A DNA stretch of 64,000 bases from Alkalibacillus salilacus (GTDB lineage: Bacteria > Bacillota > Bacilli > Bacillales > Alkalibacillaceae). Positions within the stretch are counted from its first letter, which is position 1, and each line of letters begins with the position of its first letter. The translations under genes and the position numbers were made by a program. The notes beneath the pieces were generated by a model. That model was not told the DNA's origin and ran no database searches. It was given only the letters and a program-made list of their open reading frames with translations. Where the stretch lies: contig NZ_JAUSTQ010000005.1 in the NCBI RefSeq assembly GCF_030812915.1, positions 1 to 64,000 of the forward strand, in the 5' to 3' direction. This document shows, piece by piece, positions 1-8,706 of this stretch.

Positions 1-45
1 AATACTCTCCTCCTGGTAATCGTTTTTGTGGTTGAAAACATTGTA
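1..45 (-). promoter_or_regulatory. Possible promoter and RBS of a leftward gene lying off the left edge
   Basis: Read on the minus strand, positions 14-8 give an AGGAGGA Shine-Dalgarno sequence just before the window edge, so a leftward gene probably starts a few bases outside. About 26 bp upstream of it lies an extended -10 (TGG followed by TACAAT, 45..40). No good -35 is visible. Its coding sequence is outside the window, so the gene cannot be identified. Confidence 0.35.
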
Positions 46-229
46 CCATGTGGAGAGGAAAATGACCCTTTTTACACAATTATATGGACTCTATCCGCCA
101 ATCGATGATAAACCTCCCTAAATCGCACCTCAACTCGTGACAATTCCATAAAATCAACGGCTTTAAATTGTTTATCGTCTGCTTTTATGATAGGTTTAAA
201 ACGTAAGAAGAAATAAGGAGGATTCACAT

Positions 230-940
230 ATGCCAACAACTCATATTGGTGCAAACAAAGGCGATATCGCCGATAAAATTTTACTTCCGGGTGACCCGCT
301 TCGTGCGAAATATATTGCGGAGAATTTCTTAGAGGATGTTGTCTGCTATAACGAAGTTCGTGGTATGTACGGTTTCACTGGTACATACAAAGGTGAACGT
401 ATTTCTGTTCAAGGTACAGGCATGGGTGCACCGAGTATTTCGATTTATGCGAATGAATTAATTCAAGAATACGATGTGCAAAAACTAATCCGTGTTGGTT
501 CTTGCGGTGCTCTTCAGGAAGATGTGCAAGTCCGTGATGTTATTTTAGCACAATCAGCAACAACAGATTCACAAATGAACCGTACTGTTTTTGGTACTAT
601 TGATTTCGCTCCAACAGCTGACTTCAATTTATTGAAGAATGCTTATGATGTTGGTAAAGAACAAGGATTAAATCTTCGTGTCGGTAACGTATTCACAAGT
701 GATGCGTTCTACCGTGAGAATGCGATGGAACTATTTAACAAACTTGCTGAATACAATGTGCTTGCTGTTGAAATGGAAACATCAGCACTTTATTCAATCG
801 CTGCTAAATACAACCGTGAAGCACTAACTGTCTTAACAGTAAGTGATCACATCATCACTGGCGAAGAAACAACATCACAAGAACGTCAAACAACATTTAA
901 CGACATGATTGAAGTTGCACTAGATGCAGCTATTAAATAA
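230..940 (+). CDS. deoD: Purine-nucleoside phosphorylase DeoD
   Basis: Phosphorolysis of purine (deoxy)ribonucleosides to free base and (deoxy)ribose-1-phosphate in the cytosol, for purine salvage. The 236 residues match the hexameric DeoD family length. Visible family motifs are [11 protein letters not shown] near residue 21, GSCGAL at 90-95 (phosphate-binding region), VEMET at 180-184 (ribose and base contacts) and TVSDH with the catalytic Asp at about 206. A strong AAGGAGG lies 7 bases before the ATG. It stands alone, closed by its own terminator. A weak TATGAT -10 lies at 193-198. Function is very secure. Confidence 0.97.
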   Translation: MPTTHIGANKGDIADKILLPGDPLRAKYIAENFLEDVVCYNEVRGMYGFTGTYKGERISVQGTGMGAPSISIYANELIQEYDVQKLIRVGSCGALQEDVQVRDVILAQSATTDSQMNRTVFGTIDFAPTADFNLLKNAYDVGKEQGLNLRVGNVFTSDAFYRENAMELFNKLAEYNVLAVEMETSALYSIAAKYNREALTVLTVSDHIITGEETTSQERQTTFNDMIEVALDAAIK

Positions 941-948
941 TTTCACTT

Positions 949-978
949 AGTCGTCTACATGAGTAGGCGACTTTTTTT
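949..978 (+). terminator. Rho-independent terminator of deoD
   Basis: A 10-bp stem (one G-U pair) with an ATGA loop at 949-972 is followed by a run of T at 973-978, 9 bases after the deoD stop codon. Confidence 0.85.
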
Positions 979-984
979 AACATT

Positions 985-1039
985 ATTGTTTACCATTTTT
1001 AAAATTAAGTTGACAATAAAATCACCCTTCCTGTATATT
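985..1039 (+). promoter_or_regulatory. bioY promoter overlapped by a BirA operator
   Basis: The -35 TTGACA (1010-1015) and -10 TATATT (1034-1039) are 18 bp apart. Overlapping the -35 is a split inverted repeat, ATTGTTTAC (985-993) and GTTGACAAT (1009-1017), separated by exactly 15 bp. This spacing and sequence fit the Gram-positive BirA (biotin repressor/ligase) operator, in which TTGTnAAC half sites flank a 14-16 bp spacer. Biotin-loaded BirA bound here would cover the -35 and block transcription. Confidence 0.8.
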
Positions 1040-1072
1040 AAATGTGAACCAAACATAAGAGGAGGGTGAACA

Positions 1073-1675
1073 ATGAAACAAAAAATGAGTGCTCAAGAAA
1101 TTACATTAGGGTCAGTATTTGTTGTCCTATTAATGATTGGTGCTAATATTGCGATTTGGTTTCCATTCTTAAAAATTACATATGGGGCTGGAACTGTTCC
1201 CTTATCACTACAGACATTTTTTGCGATTTTAGCTGGATTAATCTTAGGAAAGCGTCTTGGCGTGTTTGCAGTTATAACTTATATTTTAATTGGCCTTGTC
1301 GGCGTGCCAGTCTTTGCTGAAATGTCATCAGGACCTCAAGTCTTAATTATGCCGACAGGAGGATTCTTGCTTTCATTTATTGCTGTTGCTTGGGTTGCAG
1401 GCTGGATTGTCGAAAAGAGTCAACAACCGACTGTTAAGACTTATCTAGTGGCTACATTATTTGGTTTGCTGGCAAACTACCTCATTGGTATACCATTCAT
1501 GGTGGCTTCAACTAATATCGTTATGGAAGTTCCATTATCGATTGGACAAGGTGTCATTGCGATGGTTCCATTTTTCATTAAAGATTTCATCATTACCATG
1601 GGAGCTGCGGTTTTATTACCGAAGATTTTAGGTAGACTTGAGTCAGCCAATATCCAATTAACATCTCACACTTAA
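1073..1675 (+). CDS. bioY: Biotin transporter BioY (ECF S component)
   Basis: Substrate-binding membrane subunit of an energy-coupling-factor biotin importer. The 200 residues form about six hydrophobic helices. The segment after the second helix, with PLSLQTFFAILAGLILG near residues 43-59, and the GPQVLIMPTGGFLLSF stretch near 88-103 are typical of BioY. A GGAGGG RBS precedes the ATG. The gene is single, with a BirA operator over its promoter, which independently supports biotin as the substrate. It would need the EcfA/EcfT module, which is not in this window, or could work alone as some BioY proteins do. Confidence 0.95.
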   Translation: MKQKMSAQEITLGSVFVVLLMIGANIAIWFPFLKITYGAGTVPLSLQTFFAILAGLILGKRLGVFAVITYILIGLVGVPVFAEMSSGPQVLIMPTGGFLLSFIAVAWVAGWIVEKSQQPTVKTYLVATLFGLLANYLIGIPFMVASTNIVMEVPLSIGQGVIAMVPFFIKDFIITMGAAVLLPKILGRLESANIQLTSHT

Positions 1676-1678
1676 CAA

Positions 1679-1712
1679 AAATCCCAACTTCTATTAATAG
1701 AAGTTGGGATTT
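1679..1712. terminator. Bidirectional terminator between bioY and pepA
   Basis: A perfect 34-bp palindrome (16-bp arms) flanked by A and T tracts lies between the convergent bioY and pepA stop codons and can serve both strands. Confidence 0.85.
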
Positions 1713-1716
1713 ATTA

Positions 1717-3195
1717 TTATTGATTCATCATCGCTTTTGCTAATGTACGTGCCATAACGCCTGTTGGACCTTTAGGCCCCAAATCATGCGCGTTTTCTGC
1801 CATAGCAGTGCCAGCAATATCTAAGTGAACCCAAGGTGTTTCCTCAGCAAATGCACCGACAAACGCCCCTGCCATAACGGCGTGAGCTTTTCGACCAGGT
1901 GAGTTATTTAAATCGGCAATATGACTTGTTGCGACTTGTTTTTGGTAAACTTCTAAATAAGGTAACTGCCACATCAATTCGCCTTCTTGATTAGCTGCTG
2001 TTACCACTTCATCATACCAATCCTGATTATTTGTCATGGCACCTGTTACTTGATCGCCTAATGCCACCACAACACCACCAGTCAACGTAGCAATATCAAC
2101 AATTTTACTCGCACCTTGTTGTTTCGCATACGTCACAGCATCAGCCATGGCTAATCGCCCTTCTGCATCTGTATTACGGATTTCAATTGTTTTTCCACTC
2201 ATCGATACAATCACATCATCAGGTTTGAATGCTTTGTCACTTACCATATTATCAGTCGCAGGAATTAAGGCCATCACATTAGTTTTCGGCTGAATCTGTC
2301 CAATTGCATCCATAGCCCCAATTACTGAAGCAGCACCGCCCATATCCATTTTCATACCGACAATGCCGTCTTTAGGTTTAAGTGAGTAACCTCCTGTATC
2401 AAATGTAATTCCTTTACCAACAAGTGCCACAGGGTCTTCCCAAGTATCCAGTCCTTGATAAGACATCACAATAAATCGTGGTGGCTCGTCTGACCCTTGA
2501 TTGACCGCAAGCAAAGCTCCCATGCCTAATTCTTCGATTTGCTCACGTTCAAAGACATCAATTTTCAATTCATGTTTATCAGCAATATTTTCTGCAAATA
2601 CAGCTAAATCTTTAGCAGTTAATAAATTACTTGGTAAATTAACTAAATGACGTGCTATATTCGCCCCATTTCCTAAGGCATAACCTTGCTCTGCTGCTTC
2701 CACAACTGAATGATCATTTGTTAAAAAGATTAAAGACTCAAGCTCGTAATGATTCTCCTCACGGTCAGTATGGTAAGTTTCCAATTGATAAGGAGCCATA
2801 ACTGCTGCTTCACCAATTGCCTCTGCGTATGTAGTAGGTTCATCGCTATATAAACTGTCGATTGCTAAACTAGCAGATTGAATAGAGTCTTCAGCTAACT
2901 GTTTAAATAATCGTCCAAACGATTGTCGCGCTCGATCAACAGTGAATTGGTCATAGTCACCAAACCCAACAAAATAAATTCTTTTTGCTTCTAATTGTCC
3001 TAATGTATGTACCTTGGACACATGTCCTTGTGTCGTTGAAACATCACCTGATTCAACAAGATCATCAAGCTGATTATTAAGAGCTTGATTCAATATTTCA
3101 TAAGCTGGTTGTGTTTCTTTTGGCGCTTCGAAAAGTCCAACAATTAAAGCGTCCGTATTATGTTTAGTCAAATCTTCTTGTATAATCGTAAACAT
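1717..3195 (-). CDS. pepA: Leucyl aminopeptidase, M17 family (YuiE-like)
   Basis: Cytosolic, hexameric, two-metal aminopeptidase that removes N-terminal residues from peptides. The 492-residue length is normal for M17 enzymes. The C-terminal catalytic half shows the metal-ligand stretch KGITFDTGG (about 262-270), the MKMDMGGA segment and the family signature NTDAEGRL near 345-352. The N-terminal half is the usual divergent macro-like domain. A GGGAGGG RBS sits just upstream of the ATG. Position between bioY and yuiD matches B. subtilis yuiE. Function of the family is certain; the physiological peptides are unknown. Confidence 0.95.
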   Translation of the reverse strand: MFTIIQEDLTKHNTDALIVGLFEAPKETQPAYEILNQALNNQLDDLVESGDVSTTQGHVSKVHTLGQLEAKRIYFVGFGDYDQFTVDRARQSFGRLFKQLAEDSIQSASLAIDSLYSDEPTTYAEAIGEAAVMAPYQLETYHTDREENHYELESLIFLTNDHSVVEAAEQGYALGNGANIARHLVNLPSNLLTAKDLAVFAENIADKHELKIDVFEREQIEELGMGALLAVNQGSDEPPRFIVMSYQGLDTWEDPVALVGKGITFDTGGYSLKPKDGIVGMKMDMGGAASVIGAMDAIGQIQPKTNVMALIPATDNMVSDKAFKPDDVIVSMSGKTIEIRNTDAEGRLAMADAVTYAKQQGASKIVDIATLTGGVVVALGDQVTGAMTNNQDWYDEVVTAANQEGELMWQLPYLEVYQKQVATSHIADLNNSPGRKAHAVMAGAFVGAFAEETPWVHLDIAGTAMAENAHDLGPKGPTGVMARTLAKAMMNQ

Positions 3196-3330
3196 CTACA
3201 TCCCTCCCATTATCATATATTTAATCATACCAAAAAGTTTCGAATGGCGAAATAAATATTTCTTAGAAAAACGTTTTTTAAAGCCAAATATTCGGGTATG
3301 ATGATAATTAAGAGGAAAGGACGTTTAACT

Positions 3331-3810
3331 ATGGTCGAGATTTTTGAAAACACACCACTTTGGATTGCTTTATTCGCAGTCATCTTTGCTCAAGTTGTGA
3401 AAATTCCTATTCAATATATTGCAACGCGTGAAATTAACTTAGGCATTGCTTTTAGCACTGGGGGCATGCCAAGTAGCCACACAGCAGCCGTTGCATCACT
3501 TACCACAGCTATTGGCATTGAACATGGCTTGAACTCACCTCTCTTTGCCATTGCCTGTGTATTAAGTATTATTGTTATGTATGATGCTACAGGAATTCGT
3601 CGTCATGCAGGTGAACATGCAACGATTTTAAATCAGCTTGTTAAAGATGTTCAGCGTATTGTTGATGATGCCATTCAATGGCAACAGAAAGAAGCTCACG
3701 AAAAGCAAAAGGAACTTAAAGAATTACTAGGCCATCAACCTATTGAAGTTTTCTTTGGTGCCGTCACAGGTATTTTATTAGCAATCATAACGTATACCTA
3801 CTTCTTATAA
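3331..3810 (+). CDS. yuiD: Divergent PAP2 family membrane protein (YuiD-like)
   Basis: Integral membrane protein of the divergent PAP2 (acid phosphatase/vanadium haloperoxidase-related) family. The motifs are MPSSHTA near residues 48-54, including the phosphatase-type SxH, and DATGIRRHAGEHA near 88-100. Hydrophobic helices occur at both ends. I start it at the ATG at 3331, which has AGAGGAAAGG ten bases upstream; an in-frame ATG at 3298 lacks an RBS. That gives 159 residues. Phosphatase activity and substrate are not established for this family. Confidence 0.88.
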   Translation: MVEIFENTPLWIALFAVIFAQVVKIPIQYIATREINLGIAFSTGGMPSSHTAAVASLTTAIGIEHGLNSPLFAIACVLSIIVMYDATGIRRHAGEHATILNQLVKDVQRIVDDAIQWQQKEAHEKQKELKELLGHQPIEVFFGAVTGILLAIITYTYFL

Positions 3811-3823
3811 GCCCTTCTCATTA

Positions 3824-3864
3824 ATTAGCCCAAGATGATCTAAGATAAATCATCTTGGGCTAAT
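3824..3864. terminator. Bidirectional terminator between yuiD and yuiC
   Basis: A perfect 16-bp stem (3824-3839 with 3849-3864) and 9-base loop lies between the convergent genes. The yuiC stop codon is inside the right arm. Confidence 0.85.
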
Positions 3865-4498
3865 TTGTTTGAACAACAGGGACTGTTTCAGTACTAATCG
3901 CTTGCTCCCATTGATTTAGATCCGCTTCAGTTACTGAGCCATCCCCTTCTTCTATCACATAAACCTCTACTTCTTTCTTACCCCAATTATTATATACATC
4001 ATCCACATCTTCATAATACAAATCAATCTTATTACCTTTAATGGCACCACCAATATCCATCACGATCCCATATCCATAATCCGGGATATACAATACCGTC
4101 CCGAGCGGAAAATGATTTAGATCAGCTGCAATGGTTGAGAGTGAGCCTCTTTGTACCTGTAGTCCGGAATAAGTAATCCCATATTGAGGATGGTCTTTCG
4201 TTTTTCCGGTTGATTCGTATCCTGCTGTGTAACCTGTTGCTAGAACAGTACGTGTTGGAAAACGGCGAAAGGCTACTTCAGCACTCTGTTCATCTTGATA
4301 ACTAGCTAACTCAACTGAATCAGAGCTAGATGTAACCTCGATGCTTTTATTTGTCAATTTAGTTAGTTGCTGTTCTTTTGCTTCTTCTGCTACTTTATAA
4401 TCGTCTTCATGCCAATAACTCTGAGTTAAAACTGCGGTGCAAACGATAGCAATCAAACAGATTACTAATACAAAAAAGTTTCTTATCGCAGTACGCAT
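3860..4498 (-). CDS. yuiC: 3D-domain secreted/membrane-anchored protein (YuiC-like)
   Basis: A 212-residue protein with an N-terminal membrane anchor (about residues 6-27) and a C-terminal 3D domain with the three conserved aspartates, seen in MDIGGAIKGNKIDLYY and the acidic stretch after it. The domain is related to the catalytic core of lytic transglycosylases such as MltA, and B. subtilis YuiC has been shown to be a peptidoglycan-cleaving enzyme of this type. Activity on the cell wall outside the membrane is therefore likely. The start at 4498 is chosen because AAAGAGGTG lies 6 bases upstream; the longer frame has none. Confidence 0.88.
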   Translation of the reverse strand: MRTAIRNFFVLVICLIAIVCTAVLTQSYWHEDDYKVAEEAKEQQLTKLTNKSIEVTSSSDSVELASYQDEQSAEVAFRRFPTRTVLATGYTAGYESTGKTKDHPQYGITYSGLQVQRGSLSTIAADLNHFPLGTVLYIPDYGYGIVMDIGGAIKGNKIDLYYEDVDDVYNNWGKKEVEVYVIEEGDGSVTEADLNQWEQAISTETVPVVQTN

Positions 4499-4561
4499 GT
4501 TAAACACCTCTTTGTCACAAAGCGTTACCACAATAAGAAACTTTTATACATGTTAAACTAT

Positions 4562-4879
4562 TTAGAACATTTGATAGCCTTTAGCCCGCAAGATTCGAAT
4601 AACAATACCTGAAACAATAGTTCCAATAAAACCAACGATCAATATAAATAGATCCACTACTTGTAAGTTAACTAAATCTTGACCTAAAGCCGGGAATGAT
4701 TCACCAGGCTGTGTGAAGTAATTCATAAAAGGAACGTCATCTATGATTAAAACGACAATGATTGGAAAAATAATTGCCATGATCCACGTAGAGCGTAGTA
4801 ACATATTTAAGATAAAGCCTATTCCAAAGAATAATACGAAAAATAATATTGATAGCACGAACACTTGCACAATATTCAT
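4562..4879 (-). CDS. yuiB: Small conserved membrane protein (YuiB-like)
   Basis: A 105-residue protein made almost wholly of three hydrophobic helices (about residues 3-25, 28-45 and 75-97). There is no recognisable catalytic motif. It has an AGGAGGCAC RBS before the ATG. The position between yumB and yuiC is as for B. subtilis yuiB, and it is likely co-transcribed with yuiC (63-bp gap). Function is unknown. Confidence 0.8.
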   Translation of the reverse strand: MNIVQVFVLSILFFVLFFGIGFILNMLLRSTWIMAIIFPIIVVLIIDDVPFMNYFTQPGESFPALGQDLVNLQVVDLFILIVGFIGTIVSGIVIRILRAKGYQMF

Positions 4880-5050
4880 GAATGAGTGCCTCCTGTATAA
4901 TGACCACTGGCTAATTAAGTCCAGTGTTTCTTATAAATTTATTCGACAAAACCATCCTTATTTTATCACAGACAAGTGTTTTCAGTAAGATAAACACGTT
5001 AGAGACACAAATTTGTTAAATTATGAAACAGGGTCCTTCTAAATAAACAA

Positions 5051-5075
5051 AAAAGGCAGCTAGTCGCTGCCTTTT
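5051..5075 (-). terminator. Terminator of yumB
   Basis: On the minus strand a GGCAGC/GCTGCC stem with a five-base loop is followed by TTTTTTTG, just after the yumB stop codon. Confidence 0.8.
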
Positions 5076-5078
5076 GGT

Positions 5079-6299
5079 TTAGTGATACATATCGAGTTTA
5101 CCTTTTTTAAGTAGTAATCCAACGCCACCTAGTTTTAATAAATAACGGTTGTCGATTACTTTCTTCATAATAGATGCTGAACGACCATATAATTTCTTAT
5201 CGTCAAAAATAACACCAATGGCATCAGTATGACCTAATGAAGCAACTGTACCCTTAATATCTGGTTCGAATCCTTCGAGATCACTTTGTCCATTTACTAA
5301 CTGTTTTAAATTATGGGCAGCCGTATCTGCCATTTGCATTGCAATTTGAGCTGTTGGTGGGTATGGACGTTCTGTTTCTTCGTTAAAGAATACAGCACAA
5401 TCACCAACAACAAACACATCATCATAATCTGGAGTACGTAAGTCATCACGTACAGCAACACGACCACGACTTACTTCAAAGCCAGATTCTTCGACGATTG
5501 AGTTACCGCGCACACCAGCAGCCCAAATAATATTCTTCGTCGCAATCTCTTCTTGTTCTCCGTCTTTCTCAACAACAATACCGTCTTCTGTACACTTCTT
5601 AAGCATTGTGTTCAAACGGAATTCTACGCCTTTCTCTTCAAGACGATTCATAGCATACTCAACTAATTCTTCATCAAAGCCAGCTAATGCTGTAGGACCC
5701 GCTTCAACGTTTAATAAACGAACTTTGCTTGGGTCGACATCATATTCTTGGCATAATTCAGGAATACGATTAACTAATTCTCCAACAAACTCAACACCAG
5801 TGAAGCCTGCGCCACCAACAACGATCGTTAATAAGTCTTGACGATCCTCTTTAAACATATTGTATTGAGCAAAGTTATACTCAATATGATCACGAATATA
5901 GCGAGCACTATTAATATTATTAATCGTGTATGCATGATCGAGAAGACCTTCAATTCCAAATGTTGCTGATTCAAAGCCAAGGCCAATGACAAGATAGTCA
6001 TATGTAAGCTCGCCATCTTCAAGCTTTACGACTTTGTTATCTGGGTCAATCGATTGCACCGTGTCTTGAACGAAATTAACTTTGTTGAAATCTACAACAT
6101 CATTAATTTGAATACGAGTCCGATCATGGTGAAGTGTACCCGCAGCATTCTCGTGTAACCATGTCGTTTGATAGTGGTAATCATGCTTGTTCACTAAAGT
6201 AATGTCAGCTTCTGTGTCACCGATTATTTTCTGTAGCTTCGTTGTCGTCATAATGCCACCATAACCAGCGCCTAACACAACAATACTTGGTTTGTTCAT
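5079..6299 (-). CDS. yumB: Type II NADH dehydrogenase (NDH-2, YumB-like)
   Basis: Peripheral membrane flavoprotein that passes electrons from NADH to menaquinone without pumping protons. The 406 residues show an FAD-binding GAGYGG near residues 11-16, a second dinucleotide fold [16 protein letters not shown] near 160-176 for [13 protein letters not shown] near 270 and [10 protein letters not shown] near 298. The C-terminal region is amphipathic, as expected for membrane attachment. It lies divergent to yumC, with which it shares a 301-bp regulatory region holding a Rex-like operator. It could be the main NADH dehydrogenase of the strain; another ndh elsewhere cannot be excluded. Confidence 0.93.
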   Translation of the reverse strand: MNKPSIVVLGAGYGGIMTTTKLQKIIGDTEADITLVNKHDYHYQTTWLHENAAGTLHHDRTRIQINDVVDFNKVNFVQDTVQSIDPDNKVVKLEDGELTYDYLVIGLGFESATFGIEGLLDHAYTINNINSARYIRDHIEYNFAQYNMFKEDRQDLLTIVVGGAGFTGVEFVGELVNRIPELCQEYDVDPSKVRLLNVEAGPTALAGFDEELVEYAMNRLEEKGVEFRLNTMLKKCTEDGIVVEKDGEQEEIATKNIIWAAGVRGNSIVEESGFEVSRGRVAVRDDLRTPDYDDVFVVGDCAVFFNEETERPYPPTAQIAMQMADTAAHNLKQLVNGQSDLEGFEPDIKGTVASLGHTDAIGVIFDDKKLYGRSASIMKKVIDNRYLLKLGGVGLLLKKGKLDMYH

Positions 6300-6356
6300 T
6301 TACATCACATCCATCCCAATAATTTTAAAAAGTTGATTGTGAAATTCAACGATACT

Positions 6357-6374
6357 TTGTGAAAAAATTCACGT
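6357..6374 (-). promoter_or_regulatory. Rex-like operator upstream of yumB
   Basis: TTGTGAA-AAAA-TTCACGT matches the Rex consensus TTGTGAA-N4-TTCACAA at 12 of 14 defined bases. Another TTGTGAA half site lies 20 bp away (6337-6343), and a TTCAC-G-GTGAA palindrome lies at 6433-6443 within the promoter. Rex is the NAD+/NADH-sensing repressor of B. subtilis ndh, so feedback on an NDH-2 gene makes biological sense. Confidence 0.65.
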
Positions 6375-6420
6375 ACTGACGTAGAAATTGTCATAAAAAC
6401 GTAAAACTCACCTAAATATA

Positions 6421-6449
6421 ATCTTAGAATTTTTCACGGTGAATTTCAA
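6421..6449 (-). promoter_or_regulatory. Probable yumB promoter
   Basis: On the minus strand TTGAAA (6449..6444) and TAAGAT (6426..6421) are 17 bp apart. The Rex-like site is about 40-55 bp downstream of the expected start of transcription. Confidence 0.5.
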
Positions 6450-6516
6450 CCCTTACAATGATTTCTAATCATTCAGATAATTCGACGCCTTCTCTTGACC
6501 TTAGTTTGCAAAATAT

Positions 6517-6545
6517 TTATCAATTCATGTGTCGAATGTTATAAT
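6517..6545 (+). promoter_or_regulatory. Probable yumC promoter
   Basis: TTATCA (6517-6522), a 17-bp spacer and a perfect TATAAT (6540-6545) lie 56 bp before the yumC start codon. Confidence 0.6.
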
Positions 6546-6600
6546 ATTTATCGGTGTATGATCGATTTATTAGGAATTAGATATATGGGGGAATAAAAAC

Positions 6601-7587
6601 ATGAACGAAGACGTTAAAGATATAGCGATTATTGGCGCTGGCCCCGTCGGTTTATTCACAGCATTTTACGGAGGATTAAGACAAGCTGATGTACAAATCA
6701 TTGAAAGCTTACCTCATATTGGGGGACAATTAACAGCGCTTTATCCTGAAAAATATATTTACGATGTGGCTGGTTTTCCAAAAGTAACAGGACAAGGGCT
6801 TGTAGATAATCTTTATGAACAAGTAAAACCGTTCAATCCCACGATTACGTTAGACCAAGCTGTCCAATCAATTGATAAATTAGAAGAAAATTTATTCAAA
6901 ATAACAACGGATAAAGAAGTATTCTACGCTAAAGCTGTCATTATTACAGCTGGAAACGGTGCATTCGAACCACGTAAGTTAAAACTCGATGGCATTGACC
7001 AATATGAAGATAAAAACTTACATTATTACATCACAAACCTCGAATCATTCCGTGATCGTCATGTGATGATTTGTGGTGGAGGCGACTCAGCGGTAGATTG
7101 GGCCCTAATGTTAGAGCCGATCGCTAAAAAAGTAAGCATTGTTCATCGCCGTGATCAATTCCGCGCCCATGAACACAGTGTTGAACAGTTAACAGACTCA
7201 TCAGCTGACATTCTAACACCTTATTCACCTGTGGAAATCCATGGTGATGATTCAATTGAACGTGTGACACTTCAAAAAACGAAATCAGAAGATACCATTG
7301 ACGTCGAAATTGATGATTTAATCGTCAATTATGGATTCATCTCACAACTAGGTCCTATTAAAGATTGGGGCTTAGAGATTGAAAAGAACGATATTGTTGT
7401 GAATACGCGTATGGAAACAAACATTGAAGGCATTTATGGTGCAGGTGACATTATTACCTATCCAGGGAAAGTCAAACTCATTGCTTCTGGATTTGGCGAA
7501 GGGCCAACAGCTGTCAATAATGCTATGACTCGAATTGATCCAAATGCACGTGTACAACCAAAACATTCAACACATATGTTTAATTAA
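6601..7587 (+). CDS. yumC: Ferredoxin-NADP(+) reductase, type 2 (YumC-like)
   Basis: Homodimeric flavoprotein related to thioredoxin reductase that transfers electrons between NADPH and ferredoxin or flavodoxin. The 328 residues show the FAD-binding IGAGPVGL near 11-18, the NADPH-binding [11 protein letters not shown] near 158-168 and the second FAD motif YGAGDI near 279-284. The CxxC redox pair of thioredoxin reductases is absent, which separates this family from TrxB. It has a GGGG-type RBS and its own promoter and terminator. Its divergent pairing with yumB is unlike a simple operon and suggests joint redox-linked control. Confidence 0.93.
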   Translation: MNEDVKDIAIIGAGPVGLFTAFYGGLRQADVQIIESLPHIGGQLTALYPEKYIYDVAGFPKVTGQGLVDNLYEQVKPFNPTITLDQAVQSIDKLEENLFKITTDKEVFYAKAVIITAGNGAFEPRKLKLDGIDQYEDKNLHYYITNLESFRDRHVMICGGGDSAVDWALMLEPIAKKVSIVHRRDQFRAHEHSVEQLTDSSADILTPYSPVEIHGDDSIERVTLQKTKSEDTIDVEIDDLIVNYGFISQLGPIKDWGLEIEKNDIVVNTRMETNIEGIYGAGDIITYPGKVKLIASGFGEGPTAVNNAMTRIDPNARVQPKHSTHMFN

Positions 7588-7698
7588 AAAGTTATGATTC
7601 AAGTCATGTCCACTATTATTATGAGCTAATATCTGTTGATGCTTATAACAACTAGGGACTCAGCATGCAAAACATGATCTACACAAAATTTCATTGCA

Positions 7699-7749
7699 AC
7701 CCATAAAAAATGCAGCGCTTAAATTAAAAGCGCTGCATTTTTTATGGGT
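7699..7749. terminator. Strong bidirectional terminator downstream of yumC
   Basis: A 22-bp near-perfect stem (7699-7720 with 7728-7749), with six-base A and T runs inside the arms, lies between yumC and the convergent cupin gene. The rest of 7588-7850 shows nothing else recognisable. Confidence 0.85.
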
Positions 7750-7850
7750 CAACGATTTTCACACCTCTGGTTGACCTTTCATGTTAATGAATAAAATGTA
7801 GATTTATGCCCATAAGACATGAAGTCATCTAATACTGTTTATAGTTCAAG

Positions 7851-8447
7851 TTAACACCAGTTTCCAAAGGGGTGAGGATTATAATCATAATGGTTTTGGT
7901 ATACATTACCCTGTTGGTAGCAATCCTGATATGGACCTATAAAGGTATCTGGCTTTATCGGCTCTGTTACTTGCTCCCACTCGTTTTCATTAAGACAATA
8001 TGTTTGTGCCATTATATCTGCAGGAGTGAATTTTAGAATATCAGAACCCAATACCACTTCAGGATTTGGTGCATCAAAAATTGCCAAAAAGTGTGTATGT
8101 TCATCGATAGTTACTATATAATGCCACCAACCTTGAGGAATGTTTACTACTTGACCTGGTGTTACCGTAAAATGTAGTAATTCCTTTGTAAATGGATTCA
8201 ATATCGAAATAACGGCAGCTCCTGATATAGCGTACACTAATTCTGTTGCGTTTTGATGGTAGTGTGGTTCGATGATATGATCAATACTTAGAAAAATATC
8301 AAGCAGTGATGTATTTTCAAGTGTGTTCAACTGGTTTTGACCGACTACATTAATAAAGTTCTGATTATCTTCCTTAAACAACGTGCTATTATTCATATCA
8401 AAAAAATATTGAGCTGAGGGAGATGTGTAATCAACATTCATACTCAC
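7851..8447 (-). CDS. Cupin-domain protein of unknown substrate
   Basis: A 198-residue single-domain cupin. Motif 1 is PHYHQNATELVYAISG (about 61-76), giving two histidines and the glutamate expected for metal binding. Motif 2 is VVNIPQGWWHYIV (about 98-110), with the third histidine. It resembles the second cupin half of oxalate-decarboxylase-type proteins, but the substrate cannot be read. I take the GTG at 8447 as start because GGAGG lies nine bases upstream; an ATG two codons later is also possible. It belongs to an accessory insert between yumC and yutM and is not part of the conserved yum-yut order. Confidence 0.8.
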   Translation of the reverse strand: MSMNVDYTSPSAQYFFDMNNSTLFKEDNQNFINVVGQNQLNTLENTSLLDIFLSIDHIIEPHYHQNATELVYAISGAAVISILNPFTKELLHFTVTPGQVVNIPQGWWHYIVTIDEHTHFLAIFDAPNPEVVLGSDILKFTPADIMAQTYCLNENEWEQVTEPIKPDTFIGPYQDCYQQGNVYQNHYDYNPHPFGNWC

Positions 8448-8630
8448 AATTAAAAGCCTCCTTTTTAATCATAAGTATGATATGTGTTTAGTTATTCTGC
8501 TGTGATTAGCAATACCAATATTTCTTTCCGAGCACTATTGAGCACCTTACATATTTCTTTATTCTAATAACCTCCCCTATATTACATTCTATCCAGGCCC
8601 CAATAAATGGAATATAATAGCCAAAAAATT

Positions 8631-8653
8631 GACCTCGTTTTTGATTCGAGGTC
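8631..8653. terminator. Terminator hairpin downstream of the metallopeptidase gene
   Basis: GACCTCG and CGAGGTC pair around a 9-base loop, with AATTTTTT following on the minus strand and ACCTTTTTT on the plus strand. The hairpin and its flank up to about 8682 closely resemble the terminator and tail of yutM at 10436-10495. Confidence 0.75.
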
Positions 8654-8706
8654 ACCTTTTTTCTACCTAACTTTAATTAACTGTGACCGGTCCATCTCTT
8701 CTTAAA

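Noticed and set aside
4743-4988. Plus-strand 81-residue reading frame opposite yuiB
   Set aside because: Antisense to a conserved membrane protein, with composition typical of a shadow frame and no RBS.
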